This document shows positions 35,095 to 45,734 of a stretch of DNA of 64,000 nucleotides, piece by piece (within the stretch, counting starts at the first letter, position 1; the number at the start of each line of letters is the position of its first letter). Made by a program: the position numbers and the translations under genes. Origin of the DNA: Fistulifera solaris (taxonomy: Eukaryota; Bacillariophyta; Bacillariophyceae; Naviculales; Stauroneidaceae); the NCBI GenBank assembly GCA_030295235.1, contig AP026152.1, forward strand, positions 1 through 64,000. Reading direction: 5' to 3'. The notes under the pieces are model-generated. The model ran no database searches. It saw only the letters and a list, made by a program, of their open reading frames with translations, and was not told the DNA's origin.

Positions 35095-36626
35095 CTAAAT
35101 TCTTCTCCGTTTCGGCACAGTGGTCTGGTGAGTCGACTGGTGACGGTCATTGCGTACTAAATGCTCATCATTCAATCCTGCGAATCGCACTAACTCGCAC
35201 AAGACATCGACATGATCGGACAACAACAGCGAAGAACGCTGAAAGTCCTCCGAAGCCATTTCCATCAGGGTGGTCATCACCAGCGATGATCGCTCCGTCA
35301 GTGGCTCGGCCACTAGATTCGCGGAGCCATTATAAAAGTGGTTCAATGAGTAGAGATCCTCAATAGAATCATTGGCAAAGCAATTTGGCCCGTTCGGATT
35401 AACCACTGTGAATTTCCTGTCGTGCAAGAGCAACTGTCGCAGATATATAAAATCGGGACCGAAGGATAATTCCTCATCATGTACAATTAATGCGAATTCA
35501 GTAAGTTCCTTGTGTGCTTTGAAAGCTTTGAGAAGCGTCGCCGAATGAGGTTCCCAGTAAAATAGCAGCGATTCAGGACAAAGTCGGAACACCTTCATGT
35601 TAGAATTGGCGAGTACAGCGCGAATTAGTTCTTGCACGACACTGTCGGGCACCGGAAAATAATATTCATCGTGGTCTGAATCAATATTTATACTCAGTTC
35701 CACAAAATGGCCCAAAGCCGCCACACCACGAAAGAACGAAAGCAAACACTCTGGAGGAATGATTCCACCCTCATGATACACATCGAGATACAGTTTCTTC
35801 GCCACAATGTTCAAAGATTGAAAATCAGCTTCCAGAAACGATTCGAAAGAAATCCTGTAATCGAGGGAGTCCAACTGCATAGAAAAAGGCAATAGAGCAA
35901 GCTCAGTCTTGAGGCGAGGCAGTTTCAAATGCTCTATCTTGTCCGATTGAAAAAGGCGTTGCAGATTTCCGTCGCTAATCGCAGGCGACCATGCAAACTC
36001 CAGCGATCCGAAAGATGATTCGCGACTTAGCAAGTGATCCACAAATGCAGTACACCCATCTTGAACCGTACAGCTCCATAGAGACAATTTAACGCTGTGG
36101 GATCTCGTTGTCAAGAAAACAGACTGTTCAATACTCAATATCATATGTTCAAGGTGCAGCTCTCGAGTAGGGTCTATCTCAAAAAGCGTTTGAAAAATTG
36201 GGACCTGGCAGAGCGAAAGTCAAAATCATTTCTGTTGCTGGGTATAACCAGAAGTTTACGTTCCTCTTTCTTTTCAGCCAAGCTCATAAAGAAGGTAGCC
36301 GTTTCCGTGATTGCATGCTTTCTTTCTCCAGTAATCCATAATTTTAAAAAATGATAACCATAGAATTCCAAGGAAAGGGAACCTCGTTCATCTTTCGGTG
36401 TGTCGTAATATCCTTCTGTTCTTATGTAGGTAAAGGTGTTATTTTCACGCCAGATAGCCAAAGGGTGTCGGTACTTGTTAATCTCTTCGAGGTTGACAGG
36501 TTTGCGAAGGAACCGGAACGTCGCTGATTCACGTGAGTTTTTCCAGCGAGCCACGTGTTCGGGCTTGCGGAGGAACGAAGGAATGACTTCAAATAAAGCG
36601 TCGGCTTTGCTGTAATCGTTTTCCAT
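35095..36626 (-). CDS. Leucine-rich-repeat-like hypothetical protein, one frame break
   Basis: The N-terminal ~150 residues start MENDYSKADALFEVIPSFLRKPEHVARWKNS. The larger remainder shows spaced Leu/Ile patterns typical of irregular LRRs (HMILSIEQSVFLTTRSHSVKLSLWSC, NLQRLFQSDKIEHLKLPRLKTEL, NIVAKKLYLDVYH, HFVELSINIDSD). It ends in a basic tail (TVPKRRRI). The frame changes at the A5 run 36193-36197. One extra base joins the parts (FQTLFEIDPTRELHLEHM) into about 510 residues. No signal peptide. It converges with the VWD gene. Possibly an F-box/LRR relative like the gene at 39058, but I see no F-box. Confidence 0.7.
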
Positions 36627-36759
36627 GGTTTGCGTCGCAACAACTTGAATTCTCCGAGTAGAAGGTATTAGTCTACGGAGTAAAAGTTAATCAAACACAG
36701 GAAAATGGATGTAATGGTGCGATGGATGTGAGATGATTACGAATGTCGTGATACGGAAC

Positions 36760-37365
36760 ACAAACTCCGGGTACCTCCGACATCGAAAAATATCCTACGG
36801 CGGCTACGTAAATCAGGCGTAGACACTGCAAGATAGTATCTTTCTACTGCTTCATGTTGTAATGTCAAATCAGGTTCGGTTGTTAGTTCATGGCATGCAT
36901 TTTCTAGCGATGTAGGACAAAGTTTTGCTGTCATTGGTGTCCAAAAGACGCGACCAATGGTGTGAGCAAAATGAGAAAATATCCGGGTTCCCCTCTGTCG
37001 ATAAATTTCCCTACGAGAGCTACGTGAAATTACGTAGACATTCGAAGCGTTGCATTGTTCATTCCATCAACCTTTTGTTTTCGAATCGATGACGAATATT
37101 GCTTTATGATACATAGCAAACATGTTGGACAAGGATAGGCCGATATCTGTGCACGGTAAATCTAAACATTGGATGATGTCGTATTGTTCAATCTCCGGGT
37201 ACCCCTGCAGAGATAAATTTCCTACGGCGGCTACGTACATTACTCGTAGACACTGGAAGCGTCGTATCTTTCTACTATTTCATGTATCCATATCAAACCA
37301 AAGTCTGTTATCGTTTCATGGCATTGCATTGCGACATTGGACATACTATTTTTGACACAAGTCTT
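36760..37365. repeat. Internal copy of the subtelomeric A/B repeat
   Basis: Modules in order A (36760-36970), B (36975-37190), A (37192-37365). Each keeps the CCGGGTA, GATAAATTTCC and GGCTACGTA landmarks and the closing TGTCCAAAAGACGCG or equivalent of the copies at 1.4-2.2 kb. They are clearly more diverged than the telomere-side copies are from each other. Confidence 0.88.
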
Positions 37366-38013
37366 GGTCTAGCAAATAAATGTTTGTGAGATACTACTAT
37401 AATACGACCCAGGACTGAATGAAGTCTTGGAAACTCGACACTTTGTGCTCTAGTTGAGACTTTAGAGAACGTTTTCCAAGGCTCGTCTACGTTAAAATAG
37501 TGACATGCAAGGCAACACTGCTAAAAAACTTTTGCATTGCAGTAATTACAAATGGAGGGATTTGGACCAAAGAACGAATTGTAGGCAGCACTGTCGCTCG
37601 AAAGAATATTGACTCATGACTAAATTACAGTCGTGGATGCGTTGAGCTTACATTGTGGACTATACTGTAGTAGATACGGTTGTCCTTACTTTGAAGCCTA
37701 ATAATTCTGGAAATTTTTTCGGAACTGAAACCAATCAAGTCAGAGAAAAGTGATAATGATTAATGATGATTCATCGGTGTCTAGGTCTGCTGCTGGGAGG
37801 TTTTTGGTTCTCACTTCTCACCCTAAGTGGGGCTCGATTCGAGGTTTTATCTTAGCGGTACCTAAAAGATACCATCGCATTTTTCTTCAAAAAGTTTCGT
37901 GCACAGTGCACAGCAAGGTGACTAGACCGAGACAACCCTCACTGCAGTTTTCTTGGTTTTATGTGTCCACATTCACCGAACGCTTTGATCAATTGACGAT
38001 CGTTGAAGACAAA
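37366..38013. other. Intergenic region with a hairpin-repeat copy
   Basis: The hairpin CATGACT...CAGTCGTGG at 37615-37635 sits between CGCTCGAAAGAATATTGA and TTACATTGTGGACTATA, the consensus flanks of the dispersed family. The rest is promoter-proximal sequence of the small secreted gene. Confidence 0.6.
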
Positions 38014-38524
38014 ATGGGAAAATCCCTGGGGAAAATTCTGGTGTTTGCTTTAGTGGGTGAGTGCTTCTATAAATTCCTCTTTTTTCAACCCTGTCGCATG
38101 GTCTCATCTTGATTCATATCATGACACCCCCAAAGGCCTATCGACGGCCCTCTTTGATCGCCATCTTCAAATTTGTAATCGCGGTGGGAGAGGTGTCAGC
38201 TGCGATTGCGTCGCACCCGTCGGCAAAGGGAATTGCTTAGACGCGTCCCAGAAAGCGTACAACCGCTGCGTCAAGGCCGATAATACCCTGACGTTGCAAA
38301 AGTGTAAGGAACGAGCGGAGAGTATTTCGAACCAGAAGCTTCGCGGAATCGTATTCGCGGATTTCAAAGACAATCGAGCGTGCTCCATTCTCTTTGATGT
38401 GGGCGTTGATTTAGAAAATAATTGTCCGACAGATTTCAACAAGGTTACTGGATTTTTGGGAAGCGGCCGAGTCAATTCTGCGGACAACTCGTCTGCCGAA
38501 ATAACCTGCTGCCGATGCGAATAA
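38014..38524 (+). CDS. Small secreted cysteine-rich protein
   Basis: Two exons, 38014-38056 and 38136-38524, joined by a 79-nt GT-AG intron that splits a glycine codon. The 143-residue product has a signal peptide across the intron (MGKSLGKILVFALVGGLSTA). Twelve cysteines follow, including SCDCVAPVGKGNCLDAS, and it ends EITCCRCE. An extracellular disulfide-stabilised fold is likely. I do not recognise a family. The gene stands alone between a repeat region and the F-box-like gene. Confidence 0.75.
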
Positions 38525-39057
38525 GAAGGCCCTAAAAATGAAAGTCTCGTCGCCTCCCTCCATGTCCTACGTTCGTTGCTTGGAACTGTATTCTATTCTT
38601 CAACTTTGCGTGAAGATTCTGTATTCGCTAAACAAGGATTTGTTTGTTCTGATTTGATATTAATCAAACGAACTAAATGTCAAATTAGTCATCGTTCATC
38701 GTTCATCGTTCATCGTCTATCCCGAGTTTCGTTCTGGGAGACACGGGAACGCACCTCTGCTTGGTACATTTTTCTACGGGGGCCTACGTGAGTGTACACT
38801 TTTTCCCGAACCTTCCTGTGATTTTTCACGCGCTGGATTTTAGTCTTGCGTAGTGTCACAGCAGTTTTGACGCGAAATATTTGGACGAATGAGAACCCTC
38901 GTTTATTCATGTCTATCGAATAAAGTGTAAGTTACTGATCCCCGTTTTCTGCGGCTCGTCGAAGAAGAACGCATGCTTTTCGTTCGAAAACAAACAAAAC
39001 GATAACAGATCTCATTCTCATTCTGCCGTTCTATAAACAAACAATAATCAAATAGCC
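38525..39057. other. Intergenic region
   Basis: It contains four tandem ATCGTTC-type units near 38690-38717. No coding frame is convincing. Confidence 0.5.
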
Positions 39058-39783
39058 ATGATAGAAAGAATACCGTTTGAAGTTCGCTTGCTGTGCTGGG
39101 AGTATTTATCGGTGAAAGACTACGGCTCACTCGCCATGACATGTCGTTCTTTGAAGGACGACCGTCGTCATCTCGATCCGACACGATATGTTTGCATCTC
39201 TTCTCCGACAAACGAAGAAGCTCTCCAGCGCTCGCGCGTTCTGCATCAGAATAGTCCTATTCTCCTTCGACTGGAAACGCAGCTGCCTCGGAAACATGCT
39301 CCACTGATGAACGTCACGGAATTGGAACTAGCGACCGGCATGCCTTTCGTCGTATCCGCCGTTTGCTTTCCCCATGTCACAAAAGTCACTTTATACAACA
39401 ATACACGGTTTCGCGACCACTACAAACTCGGAAAGTTTCTGCAAAATGTGGAGGTTTTGATTGTTCGAGATAATGATTGTTTGCATCTGAATGGGCACGA
39501 TTTGCGAGAATGTCAAGCATTGCATACGTTGATGTTGCAAGACTGCTGTTTACAGAGGACAGAGGTCTCGGAAACACGCTGCAAGCTAGACTTGTTCTCG
39601 TGGATCAAAGCGCCGTTGCGGCACGTCGTCCTGCGCCGTGTTCACTGTCCAGCCATCACACAACATATGCTGATGAACTTTGTGAGGAGGCGACCGCTGT
39701 TGCAGTATTTTGAGAGTGATATGTTGACAGAGGACAACAAGATTCGATTGCGCAATGAATATCCGAACATTCAGATTGTGTAA
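39058..39783 (+). CDS. F-box-like leucine-rich protein
   Basis: A 241-residue protein opening MIERIPFEVRLLCWEYLSVKDYGSLAMTCRSLK, which fits the F-box pattern (P..V...I..YL....L.....C+.). An LRR-like region follows (MNVTELELATGM, HVTKVTLYNNTRF, NVEVLIVRDNDCLHL, ALHTLMLQDCC, PLRHVVLRRVHC, PLLQYFESDML). Such proteins usually recruit substrates to SCF ubiquitin ligases; the target is unknown. No frame break. It starts at the first ATG after several in-frame stops. Confidence 0.75.
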   Translation: MIERIPFEVRLLCWEYLSVKDYGSLAMTCRSLKDDRRHLDPTRYVCISSPTNEEALQRSRVLHQNSPILLRLETQLPRKHAPLMNVTELELATGMPFVVSAVCFPHVTKVTLYNNTRFRDHYKLGKFLQNVEVLIVRDNDCLHLNGHDLRECQALHTLMLQDCCLQRTEVSETRCKLDLFSWIKAPLRHVVLRRVHCPAITQHMLMNFVRRRPLLQYFESDMLTEDNKIRLRNEYPNIQIV

Positions 39784-40521
39784 GGCGAGGCATCGCGGTG
39801 ATTGTTCTTCAGTTCGGCTTTCAAAGACAGCACAATGCGACTGTTCTTGTGAGATGATTGAGCTGCATCAAAAGGGTTTGAAGCAGCGTGTTTCCGGCCA
39901 TGGCAGACCAGCAGTTCGCAGATCGACTCGACAGTCACTCGCTTTCTAACCTCATGAAAGTGGCACTTATTGTTCGGCGATCAAGTGATAGTGATTTGTC
40001 ATGAACTGTTGACCATTGTGACTCGGAAATTGTGCCGGAACAATGCCCGGCGTTTGCGAATTGCGAGACAAAGTTCTCGAAGATTCAGAGATGCGATTCT
40101 CTTTGACCATTAATTTCGAAAGAGTAGATCGTTTCTCCATTCGCGTTTTTGCTGCTTACCGATTTGTACGAAGATCGCGATTGGTCAACTACGTATCAAC
40201 TGTCGACACATTGCAATCACAGTTTGCTGCTTATTGCTTTCGAAGAATAGTTCCTTATACCTTATACGAATAACCGATAAATATTAGAAAGCACTACCGA
40301 CTACTGTACCGGTTACCGAATGTTGATATCCGGTATCCGGTACGGTATCCGGAAAAATAAAGACCAGAGATTGCTGGTTACTGGTTACTAATTACTCCGT
40401 ACTTTCAAGTTTGTTTCGTTATCATCTTTCTCTCTTTCTAGACTCTATCGTTTCCGTATCCCGCATCCCGCATCCCATATCGCATCGCAGATTGCTCAGA
40501 GCTCAGAGCCATTCGCCACTC
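39784..40521. other. Intergenic region with simple repeats
   Basis: It contains CCGGTATCCGGTA-type repeats around 40305-40355 and CCCGCATCCCGCAT near 40455-40475. No gene is supported. Confidence 0.5.
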
Positions 40522-40813
40522 GCCATTGCGTAAACCTACGATGAAGAATGGGTTCACAGAGATTTTATGATTACAAGACTACGGGTTGATAGAAAGGAAT
40601 GAAGAGGCCGACCAGTGAGAGGTCGGGAAGGAACATAGACGAGGTCAAGTGACGCGTCACCTAAGGTCCTTGTTCCTTCGGCTCTAGACCTCGTCTATGT
40701 TCCTTCCCGACCTCTCACTGGTCGGCCTCTTTATTCCTTTTCTATCAACCCGTAGTCTTGTAATCATAAAAATCTCTGTGAACCCATTCTTCATCGTAGG
40801 TTTACGCAGCCAT
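40522..40813. mobile_element. Foldback/MITE-like element with 5-bp target duplication
   Basis: A 282-bp element (40527-40808) is an almost perfect inverted repeat. Arm 1 is 40527-40646, arm 2 is 40687-40808, and the loop is 40 bp. Termini are TGCGTAAACC and GGTTTACGCA. GCCAT flanks it on both sides (40522-40526 and 40809-40813), a 5-bp target-site duplication. The arms differ by only about three positions. The loop starts with the 12-bp palindrome GTGACGCGTCAC. No coding capacity, so mobilisation would need a transposase elsewhere. A long-hairpin small-RNA precursor is an alternative reading. Confidence 0.9.
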
Positions 40814-42146
40814 ATGCACCAGTTGGACATCGGTGAGTCAAACGGCGGACAACTGGACTCTCTATAAGACTAGAGACTCTAGAGACTAGAGAGAGATTGT
40901 AATGGTTATTCCTTATTTATTCGTGATCAACTATAAACTATAGCCTTGGTTGATCTCCAACACACATACAAAAGCCCCTTATCTCACTTGTTGCTGACTA
41001 CCTTTTTTCGCCCCAATCCACTTTAAACGCTACTACTACGTAAATAATGACACTACTACGTATGAACAAACAAACAACAAAGCGGGAACGAGGGATAAAA
41101 TGTTTGGTCGTTCGTAGGGTCCCGACAAGGTTGTACCCGTCCATGACTGTTCCCCCGTCCGGAAGGGTGGAAGGCTTCGATGGAAGGGTGGGTCGGCAAG
41201 ACCCGTCCATGGAAGGGTACCCGCACGCATCGTCGTCCTGACACTTGGAGGAGATAGAAGATATAAAGATATTATGCATTAACTGCGCCAAAGGGCGGAG
41301 GCAAACGTCAACTTGAACAAATACTTTCTTCGGGTGGTTTCATGTAATCATTTTTCTCCAACATCCAACGTCACGAAAAGCATATTCAAATTATTGTCCC
41401 ATGGTCTCAACCCACGATCGTCAGCAGAACAGTCATCTCAGTGATAAGCGATGTCTATTTGAGAATAATAGTTGCAGGCTTCTGCTCTATTAGTAGCCTA
41501 GCTTATAAGGATTAATTGTTTTTTGGATAGTGTTTTTTTAAATTCGCTGCGGCTGGCTACGTTGGCTCCACGAAGGGTTGAGTCCCGCTGTCGGGGGACG
41601 AGCGGGACTGGAACCCTTCCGTGGGACGGACCCAGACGGGTATGGAGGGCCTTCGGACCCTGTCCGTGGGACGGGGGCAAAATTTCAACCCGGTCGGAAC
41701 CCTAGTCGTTCGTCCTTATGATATCTTCCGTAAGCCAATCAAAACGGGCCAGATCGAGAACATTAAGCGCGACACAAGACGTCGGCAAAGAATTCCATTC
41801 CCAATAACCAACAAATCAGCGTGCAATGACCAATGACTATAGACGCTTGTGTAGCCCTTTCTCTTTCTCCGCGAAATGCTTCTTAGTCTCAATTCTATAG
41901 TACGTATTTGTTGCTGGAGCAGTTTGGACTTCGGACTTCGGACGTTGGGAGTTGGGAACTTTTTACTGTTCTTGCTAAATTTCTGCGTCACCACGTGGAT
42001 TTTCCGCGCGATGCCGAATGCCGGCGACGCTTTTGATTCCTCTTCCACAAACACCAAAACCAAATCGCATTCTCCCATCTGCCCTTTAGCTTGCTTGCTG
42101 TCCTGTCACAGCTTCTTCATCTTTCATGCCAAGAAATCAATCGATC
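40814..42146. other. Intergenic region with GC-rich inverted repeats
   Basis: Two GC-rich islands stand out from AT-rich flanks. At 41125-41220 GTACCCGTCCATG and CCATGGAAGGGTAC form an inverted pair. At 41572-41620 an ~18-bp stem (GAAGGGTT-AGTCCCGCT / AGCGGGACT-AACCCTTC) encloses an 11-nt loop. Overlapping short frames on both strands here come from the GC bias and are not protein-like. Confidence 0.5.
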
Positions 42147-42382
42147 ATGAATTGCTCCCACGATACTCGAAACATCCAACCAGTCCCCGCCACATCCGTC
42201 GCCACACTTCTGTCGTTGCGAAATTCTAGTCACCCCCACCGAGCTCTACCGACCGACGACTCCAGCGTGAACAGCTGGCTTCCATTTTACAAGAAGCCCT
42301 TGATCTTGTGAATGATACGGAGCAATATCTGTCTAGAACTTCGGCCCAGGAGCAAGAATTGCAGAGTCGTACCCTTCAATGA
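42147..42382 (+). CDS. Small unknown protein, copy 1, one frame break
   Basis: A roughly 78-residue protein starting MNCSHDTRN and ending EQLASILQEALDLVNDTEQY...SRTLQ. The frame changes at the C5 run 42233-42237; one extra C joins the halves. It is recognised by similarity to the gene at 45501, which shares MxCSxxT near the start and LxSxLQEALDxxxD near the end. No signal peptide; an amphipathic C-terminal helix is likely. Family unknown. Confidence 0.55.
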
Positions 42383-42840
42383 ATGTCATACGTCATCTTC
42401 TTTGGGGCTCCCTGAACAAGCAACCTTTATTTTGAAGCAAAAGCAATGGACTTGTTGGTGAAACGATAGCCCTACTAGCGAATACCGAGCAGTGTAGAAA
42501 GTGCCGTGATTAAGGAGCCATGTTTCGTTAAAGCCACTCCTTTCTTTATAGTTTATATGACTTCTTTTCTATGCTACCTGCTACCCCCGAAATTTGGTTT
42601 GCTTCAACAAAACCACTTGCTTCTTAGTTTTACTATGGAGACCCAAAGATCACCGCTCTAGGCACAGAGAAGCTCTTGTTCATGAAGTGAAGCCCAAGTG
42701 AAGCCGCAAGCGGCCCATGGCCCATGACTAATATCCAGTCGTGAGAGAAAATTGGCCTGGCCACACCCGTTTACGTACTGGAAAGACCAGACTATAGTCT
42801 AGGCCTCGAAAGAGAAATATCGTAGACATGAGCACATTCA
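42383..42840. other. Intergenic region with a hairpin-repeat copy
   Basis: A hairpin CATGACT...CAGTCGTGA of the dispersed family lies at 42723-42743, shortly before array 2. No gene was seen. Confidence 0.55.
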
Positions 42841-44345
42841 TTCTGTAGGATCGAGCAACCTGGTCCAGAATTTCAGGACCACAACAGAATTTCTGTATGA
42901 TGAGAAATAACTTGTCCAGAATTTCTGGAATGTTCAAATTATTTCGCTATGATCAAAACTCGGTTTCCAGTATTTCTGGAACGCGCATTTTCTTTCGTTA
43001 TGATCCCATACAACGTGGCCAGAGTTTCTCGAACCTGCACAATTATTCTGCAGGATCGAAAATCCTGGTCCAGATTTTCTGGACCACAACAGAATTTCTG
43101 TATGATGAGAAATAAAATGTCCAGAATTTCTGGAATGTTCAAATTATTTCGCTATGATCAAAACTCGGTTTCCAGTATTTCTGGAACGCGCATTTTCTTT
43201 CGTTATGATCCCATACAACGTGGCCAGAGTTTCTCGAACCTGCACAATTATTCTGCAGGATCGAAAATCCTGGTCCAGATTTTCTGGACAACAACAGAAT
43301 TTCTGTATGATGAGAAATAAATTGTCCAGAATTTCTGGAATGTTCAAATTATTTCGCTATGATCAAAAACGGTTTCCAGTATTTCTGGAACGCGCATTTT
43401 CTTTCGTTATGATCCCATACAACGTGGCCAGAGTTTCTCGAACCTGCACAATTATTCTGCAGGATCGAAAATCATGGTCCAGATTTTCTGGACCACAACA
43501 GAATTTCTGTATGATGAGAAATAACTTGTCCAGAATTTCTGGAATGTTCAAATGCTTTCGCTATGATCAAAACACGATTTCCAGAATTTCAGGAACGCGC
43601 ATTTTCTTTCGTTATGATCCCATCCAACTTGGCCAGAGTTTCTCGAACCTGCACAATTATTCTGTAGGATCGAATATCCTGGTCCAGAATTTCTGGACCA
43701 CAACAGAATTTCTGTATGATGAGAAATAACTTGTCCAGAATTTCTGGAATGTACAAATGCTTTCGTTTTGATCAAAACACGGTTTACATAATTTCTGGAA
43801 CGAGCATTTTCTTTCGTAAGATCCCATCCAACGTGGCCAGAGTTTCTCGAACCTGCACAATTATTCTGCAGGATCGAAAATCATGGTCCAGATTTTCTGG
43901 ACCACAACAGAATTTCTGTATGATGAGAAATAACTTGTCCAGAATTTCTGGAATGTTCAAATTATTTCGCTATGATCAAAAAACGGTTTCCAGTATTTCT
44001 GGAACGCGCATTTTCTTTCGTTATGATCCCATCCAGCTTGGCCAGAGTTTCTCGAACCTGCACAATTATTCTGTAGGATCGAATATCCTGGTCCAGAATT
44101 TCTGGACCACAACAGAATTTCTGTATGATGAGAAATAACTTGTCCAGAATTTCTGGAATGTACAAATGCTTTCGTTTTGATCAAAACACGGTTTACATAA
44201 TTTCTGGAACGAGCATTTTCTTTCGTAAGATCCCATCCAACGTGGCCAGAGTTTCTCGAACCTGCACAATTATTCTGCAGGATCGAAAATCATGGTCCAC
44301 AAATTCTGGACCACCACAGAATTTCTGTATGATGAGAGATAACGA
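42841..44345. repeat. Array 2: about seven 205-bp units built on CCAGAATTTCTGG
   Basis: Units of about 203-205 bp repeat from about 42841 to 44345; the landmark TTTCTGTATGATGAGA recurs about every 205 bp. Within a unit the motif and its variants (CCAGAATTTCTGG, CAGAATTTCTG, CCAGTATTTCTGG, CCAGAGTTTCTCG) sit at about 42865, 42885, 42917, 42968, 43020 and then 43071. That is about 51 bp apart, with one 51-bp interval split 19+32. The motif is the same as in array 1 but the linkers are unrelated. Frames across it are repeat translations. Confidence 0.95.
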
Positions 44346-45500
44346 AAGATGCTTTTTTGAAAACAGAACGGAGGGGCGAGGTTCGATACGGTGGTTGGTC
44401 GATCTTGGCGCCCAGCGCCGTAGATGAGAGTCTTGAAACGATCGGTGGTCCCCGGTCGTGTCTGAATCAGACAGGAGCCCCTCTGCTCATGCGTGACCTG
44501 GCAGCGGTTCGGTGTTCGGTGGAGTTCATCCATTGCACACTGGGTTAGTTTTGTTTCTCTAACTTGTATTAGGGTTTCGGTTCTTTTGTAGGGATAGGAC
44601 GTAAGCATAGTAAATTTTAGCCATTTTTGTACCAAATCGATACAGGTTTGACTATAGGTTTCTATTTGTTAAAGCCTAATGGGAAAGGAGCGTTTTCTGG
44701 TACAGTGTTTTCCCGAGAAACCTGCTTCTGAAATCAGGCCAATCAGTTGCGCGCTCAAAATATCGCTTGTCTTTGTGAAAGGGGTGTCATAGCAGAAGAG
44801 GGCGTGAGCAGTGAACAAAGCCTTGAACCTCTCTCTAGACTCTAGATCTGATGCAATGGCAAAGAGGATGACTCGTGATTCGTTTTTTAAAACCACCCAA
44901 TGGTCATCGAAAAAAATCGCTACACTTTCAAACTGCAACCTTGAACTTCCCCAAGGCTCAAAACTAAAAAGTCAAAAGGGCAGCTGGCTGCTAACGGAAA
45001 GGGTACAAGCACAGGTAATGGGTATTTACCGTAACACCGTAACGTAGGACGCCCGACGCCCTTTACCCTTTACTCTTTACTTCTAACTTCTACTTTCTAA
45101 AAAGTGTCTTGTCGCTATTATTGACGCTCGAGCTTGGCAGCTGGCAGCTGTTCGCTGTTCGCTGTTCGGGACCCCGAACCCGAACACTGTCGTGATCTAC
45201 CCGATTTCTGGCGGCACTTGTTCTATGGCAGCTGTCTTTGGGTCTTTTGACATTTTACTTATGCTTTATTGTACTTTGATGTAGATACAAGCTGAAACAG
45301 TGAAGGTTTGCCGAGTGCCCCGCGGCCCCGCGCCACGCCCTTTACTTTCGGTATATGGCGACACTCACGGCAAAAGTTGCAGTGACGCGTTTTCTCTCGC
45401 ATTATTTCTGGTGAAGGCGGTTCTCCGCCCCATCGAAACATAACTCTTTGACCTATCTCCAATTATTCCTTCTTCCTTGGATAATCCGTTTCTCTTCACC
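44346..45500. other. Intergenic region
   Basis: 1.15 kb with no supported gene. Minor direct repeats (CAGCTGTTCGCTGTTCGCTGTTCGG near 45145-45170 in shortened form) are present. The frames at 44669-45047 are low quality. Confidence 0.5.
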
Positions 45501-45734
45501 ATGAGATGCTCGTTCGAAACACAAGGTAATTCTTCGTCAAACATCGACACTAATACGTCGCTACGAACGGCAGTGCCTGCGTCGAGTCATTCTCTTTCTC
45601 GTCCACCGCGCGTGATATCTTCCCCGAGAAGCCGCCGTGCACATTTGGTATCGGTCTTACAAGAAGCTTTGGACATCATTGCAGATATGGATGAATGCAT
45701 TGCCTCCGACGATGGTGTTCCTCTTTCACAATAA
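45501..45734 (+). CDS. Small unknown protein, copy 2
   Basis: A 77-residue intact frame, MRCSFETQGNSSSN through a Ser/Pro/Arg-rich middle (SLSRPPRVISSPRSRRAH) to an acidic helix (VSVLQEALDIIADMDE) and a short tail. It is paralogous to the gene at 42147: both begin MxCS and share the LQEALD helix. The two flank array 2 in the same orientation. No domain recognised. The ATG at 45501 is the only one in the frame; upstream codons are non-ATG. Confidence 0.6.
   Translation: MRCSFETQGNSSSNIDTNTSLRTAVPASSHSLSRPPRVISSPRSRRAHLVSVLQEALDIIADMDECIASDDGVPLSQ

Noticed and set aside
33660-35150. Long 496-codon minus-strand frame opposite the VWD gene
   Set aside because: Antisense shadow of a gene with a signal peptide, an intron and a recognisable domain; its composition is not protein-like.
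42841-44345. Array 2 as a canonical heat-shock-element cluster
   Set aside because: The palindrome core has GAA and TTC separated by one base, not the two required. Only some copies contain TTCTGGAA, so I keep this only as a testable side note.
42728-44427. Repetitive frames with NIPEILDKLFLIIQKFCC or SRISGMFKLFRYDQ
   Set aside because: Translations of the 205-bp array 2 units. Opposite-strand frames are equally open, as expected from a palindromic repeat.
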